A DNA stretch of 64,000 bases from Lichenihabitans psoromatis (GTDB taxonomy: Bacteria; Pseudomonadota; Alphaproteobacteria; Rhizobiales; Beijerinckiaceae): assembly GCF_004323635.1 (NCBI RefSeq), contig NZ_CP036515.1, forward strand, positions 2,791,501-2,855,500. The letters run 5' to 3'. Shown here piece after piece: positions 63,117-64,000 of this stretch. Position 1 is the stretch's first letter. Every line of letters starts with the position of its first letter. The notes beneath the pieces were generated by a model, which searched no databases, was not told the DNA's origin, and saw nothing but the letters and a program-made list of their open reading frames with translations. The translations under genes and the position numbers were made by a program.

Positions 63117-64000
63117 ATGAATGACCTCAACACTCCTTTGTCGACGACGACCATCGCTGCGGCCGAAGACGTGTTGGGTGTCCGGTATACTGAAACCGAG
63201 CGCGCCTTCATGCTCGACAATCTGGCTGGCCAGATCGCACTGGCGCAGCGACGGCGCGAGATCCGCTTGCCGCATGATCTGGCACCCGCGACCCGTTTCG
63301 ATCCCCGCTTGCCCGGCTTTGTCATGCCGGTCCCGGCGTCGCCGAAGTCCAATGAAGGAGATACACAGTCTCTACGCATCCCGAATGACGCGGCGAGCAT
63401 CTGCTTCGCGCCCGTCACGCAGCTATCAGCCTGGATCCGCCACCGGCATATTTCGGCCGAACGGTTAGCGGGCCTCTATCTCGACCGTATCGCCCGGTTT
63501 GGCCCCACACTCGAATGTATCGCCACGGCGACGTCCGACCTTGCGATGACCCAGGCGCGACGCGCCGATGCGCTCCTCGCGGCTGGAACATACCTCGGGC
63601 CGCTCCACGGCATTCCCTGGGGCTGCAAGGATCTGCTCGATTCCAGCGGCGTCGTCACCGGTTGGGGCGCCGAACCCTTTGCCGAGCGGGTTCCAGCGAC
63701 GGATGCGACGGTGGTGCAGCGCTTGACCGCGGCGGGCGCAGTCTTGGTCGCGAAGCTCACGCTCGGGGCGCTCGCCTACGGCGATGTGTGGTATGGAGGC
63801 GTCACCCGCAATCCGTGGAATCTGAACGAGGGGTCGAGCGGCTCGTCGGCGGGGTCGGGCTCGGCCACGGCGGCTGGTCTCGTCGCCTTCAGCCTTGGCA
63901 CCGAGACGCTTGGCTCCATCGTGGCGCCATCCTTGCGCTGCGGAACGACGGGCCTGCGGCCGACGTTCGGCAGAGTGCCGCGAACCGGCGCCATGCCGCT
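63117..64000 (+). CDS. Amidase-signature family enzyme, partial (cut by window end)
   Basis: This frame is open from the ATG at 63117 to the window edge, about 294 residues. The Ser-cisSer-Lys amidase signature is visible: LHGIPWGCKDLLDSSG with the catalytic Lys, GSSGSSAGSGSATAAG with the cis-Ser, and TETLGSIVAPS with the nucleophilic Ser. It is related to GatA-like amidases. An N-terminal region of about 130 residues precedes the core. GAGG lies 11 bases upstream; a GTG at 63090 is a possible earlier start. Co-directional with the importer. Amide hydrolysis of the imported compound is plausible. Confidence 0.85.
   Translation, partial: MNDLNTPLSTTTIAAAEDVLGVRYTETERAFMLDNLAGQIALAQRRREIRLPHDLAPATRFDPRLPGFVMPVPASPKSNEGDTQSLRIPNDAASICFAPVTQLSAWIRHRHISAERLAGLYLDRIARFGPTLECIATATSDLAMTQARRADALLAAGTYLGPLHGIPWGCKDLLDSSGVVTGWGAEPFAERVPATDATVVQRLTAAGAVLVAKLTLGALAYGDVWYGGVTRNPWNLNEGSSGSSAGSGSATAAGLVAFSLGTETLGSIVAPSLRCGTTGLRPTFGRVPRTGAMP

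Noticed and set aside
1..64000. CRISPR arrays, tRNA or rRNA genes, prophage
   Set aside because: No regular repeat-spacer pattern, cloverleaf-like gene, rRNA core sequence or phage structural gene was recognised by eye. A tRNAscan, Infernal or phage-finder run could confirm.

Overview
The window looks like chromosomal DNA of an alphaproteobacterium, probably of the order Hyphomicrobiales (rhizobia and methylobacteria relatives). The reasons are the high GC content, the dense runs of SDR dehydrogenases and ABC importers, a membrane PQQ glucose dehydrogenase, a complete kdp locus with two small leader ORFs, and the family composition of the regulators. This assignment rests on gene content only; there is no rRNA or other taxonomic marker. 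I saw no tRNA, rRNA, CRISPR array, phage or plasmid gene.

Layout. 0-5.5 kb: alpha-glucan metabolism on the minus strand (glgX, treY), with a possible 35-residue membrane protein abutting the end of treY. 5.8-8.4 kb: two stand-alone receiver-domain proteins, then a LysR regulator divergent from an SDR with a strong inverted repeat between them. 8.6-17.5 kb: the potassium locus kdpF-A-B-C-D-E. Here kdpB has been destroyed by an IS3-family element that also removed about 200 codons of the pump. 17.5-27.4 kb: PQQ glucose dehydrogenase, several small envelope proteins and a 1247-residue hybrid sensor kinase.

27.4-34.3 kb: a polar amino-acid ABC importer operon that also encodes a DapA-family lyase and a 963-residue fusion of three oxidoreductase modules. 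A divergent GntR regulator faces it across a 17-bp palindrome. The content fits catabolism of a proline-like imino acid, hydroxyproline type. 34.7-39.8 kb: a secreted alpha/beta hydrolase, an SDR, a DUF6130-like protein, a Tat-exported metallo-beta-lactamase-fold protein and an AraC regulator, around a very AT-rich intergenic stretch.

39.8-50.8 kb: a carbohydrate operon with a divergent SorC-type regulator. It encodes an FGGY kinase, a thiamine-diphosphate E1 alpha/beta pair, an E2-like protein whose acyltransferase domain is replaced by an alpha/beta hydrolase, a ribose-type ABC importer and an SDR. 50.8-64 kb: a second catabolic cluster with a PuuE-like deacetylase, a frameshifted isochorismatase-family gene, SDRs, Zn- and Fe-dependent alcohol dehydrogenases, a DUF1446/DUF4387 pair, a GntR/FCD regulator, a second ribose-type importer and an amidase cut by the window end. 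Three copies of a CTGTNNACAG palindrome sit in front of three transcription units here and probably define one GntR regulon.

Most promising for follow-up: the kinase plus acetoin-dehydrogenase-like complex (possible cleavage of a phosphorylated acyloin-type sugar), the DUF1446/DUF4387/amidase regulon of unknown substrate, and the three-in-one dehydrogenase fusion.
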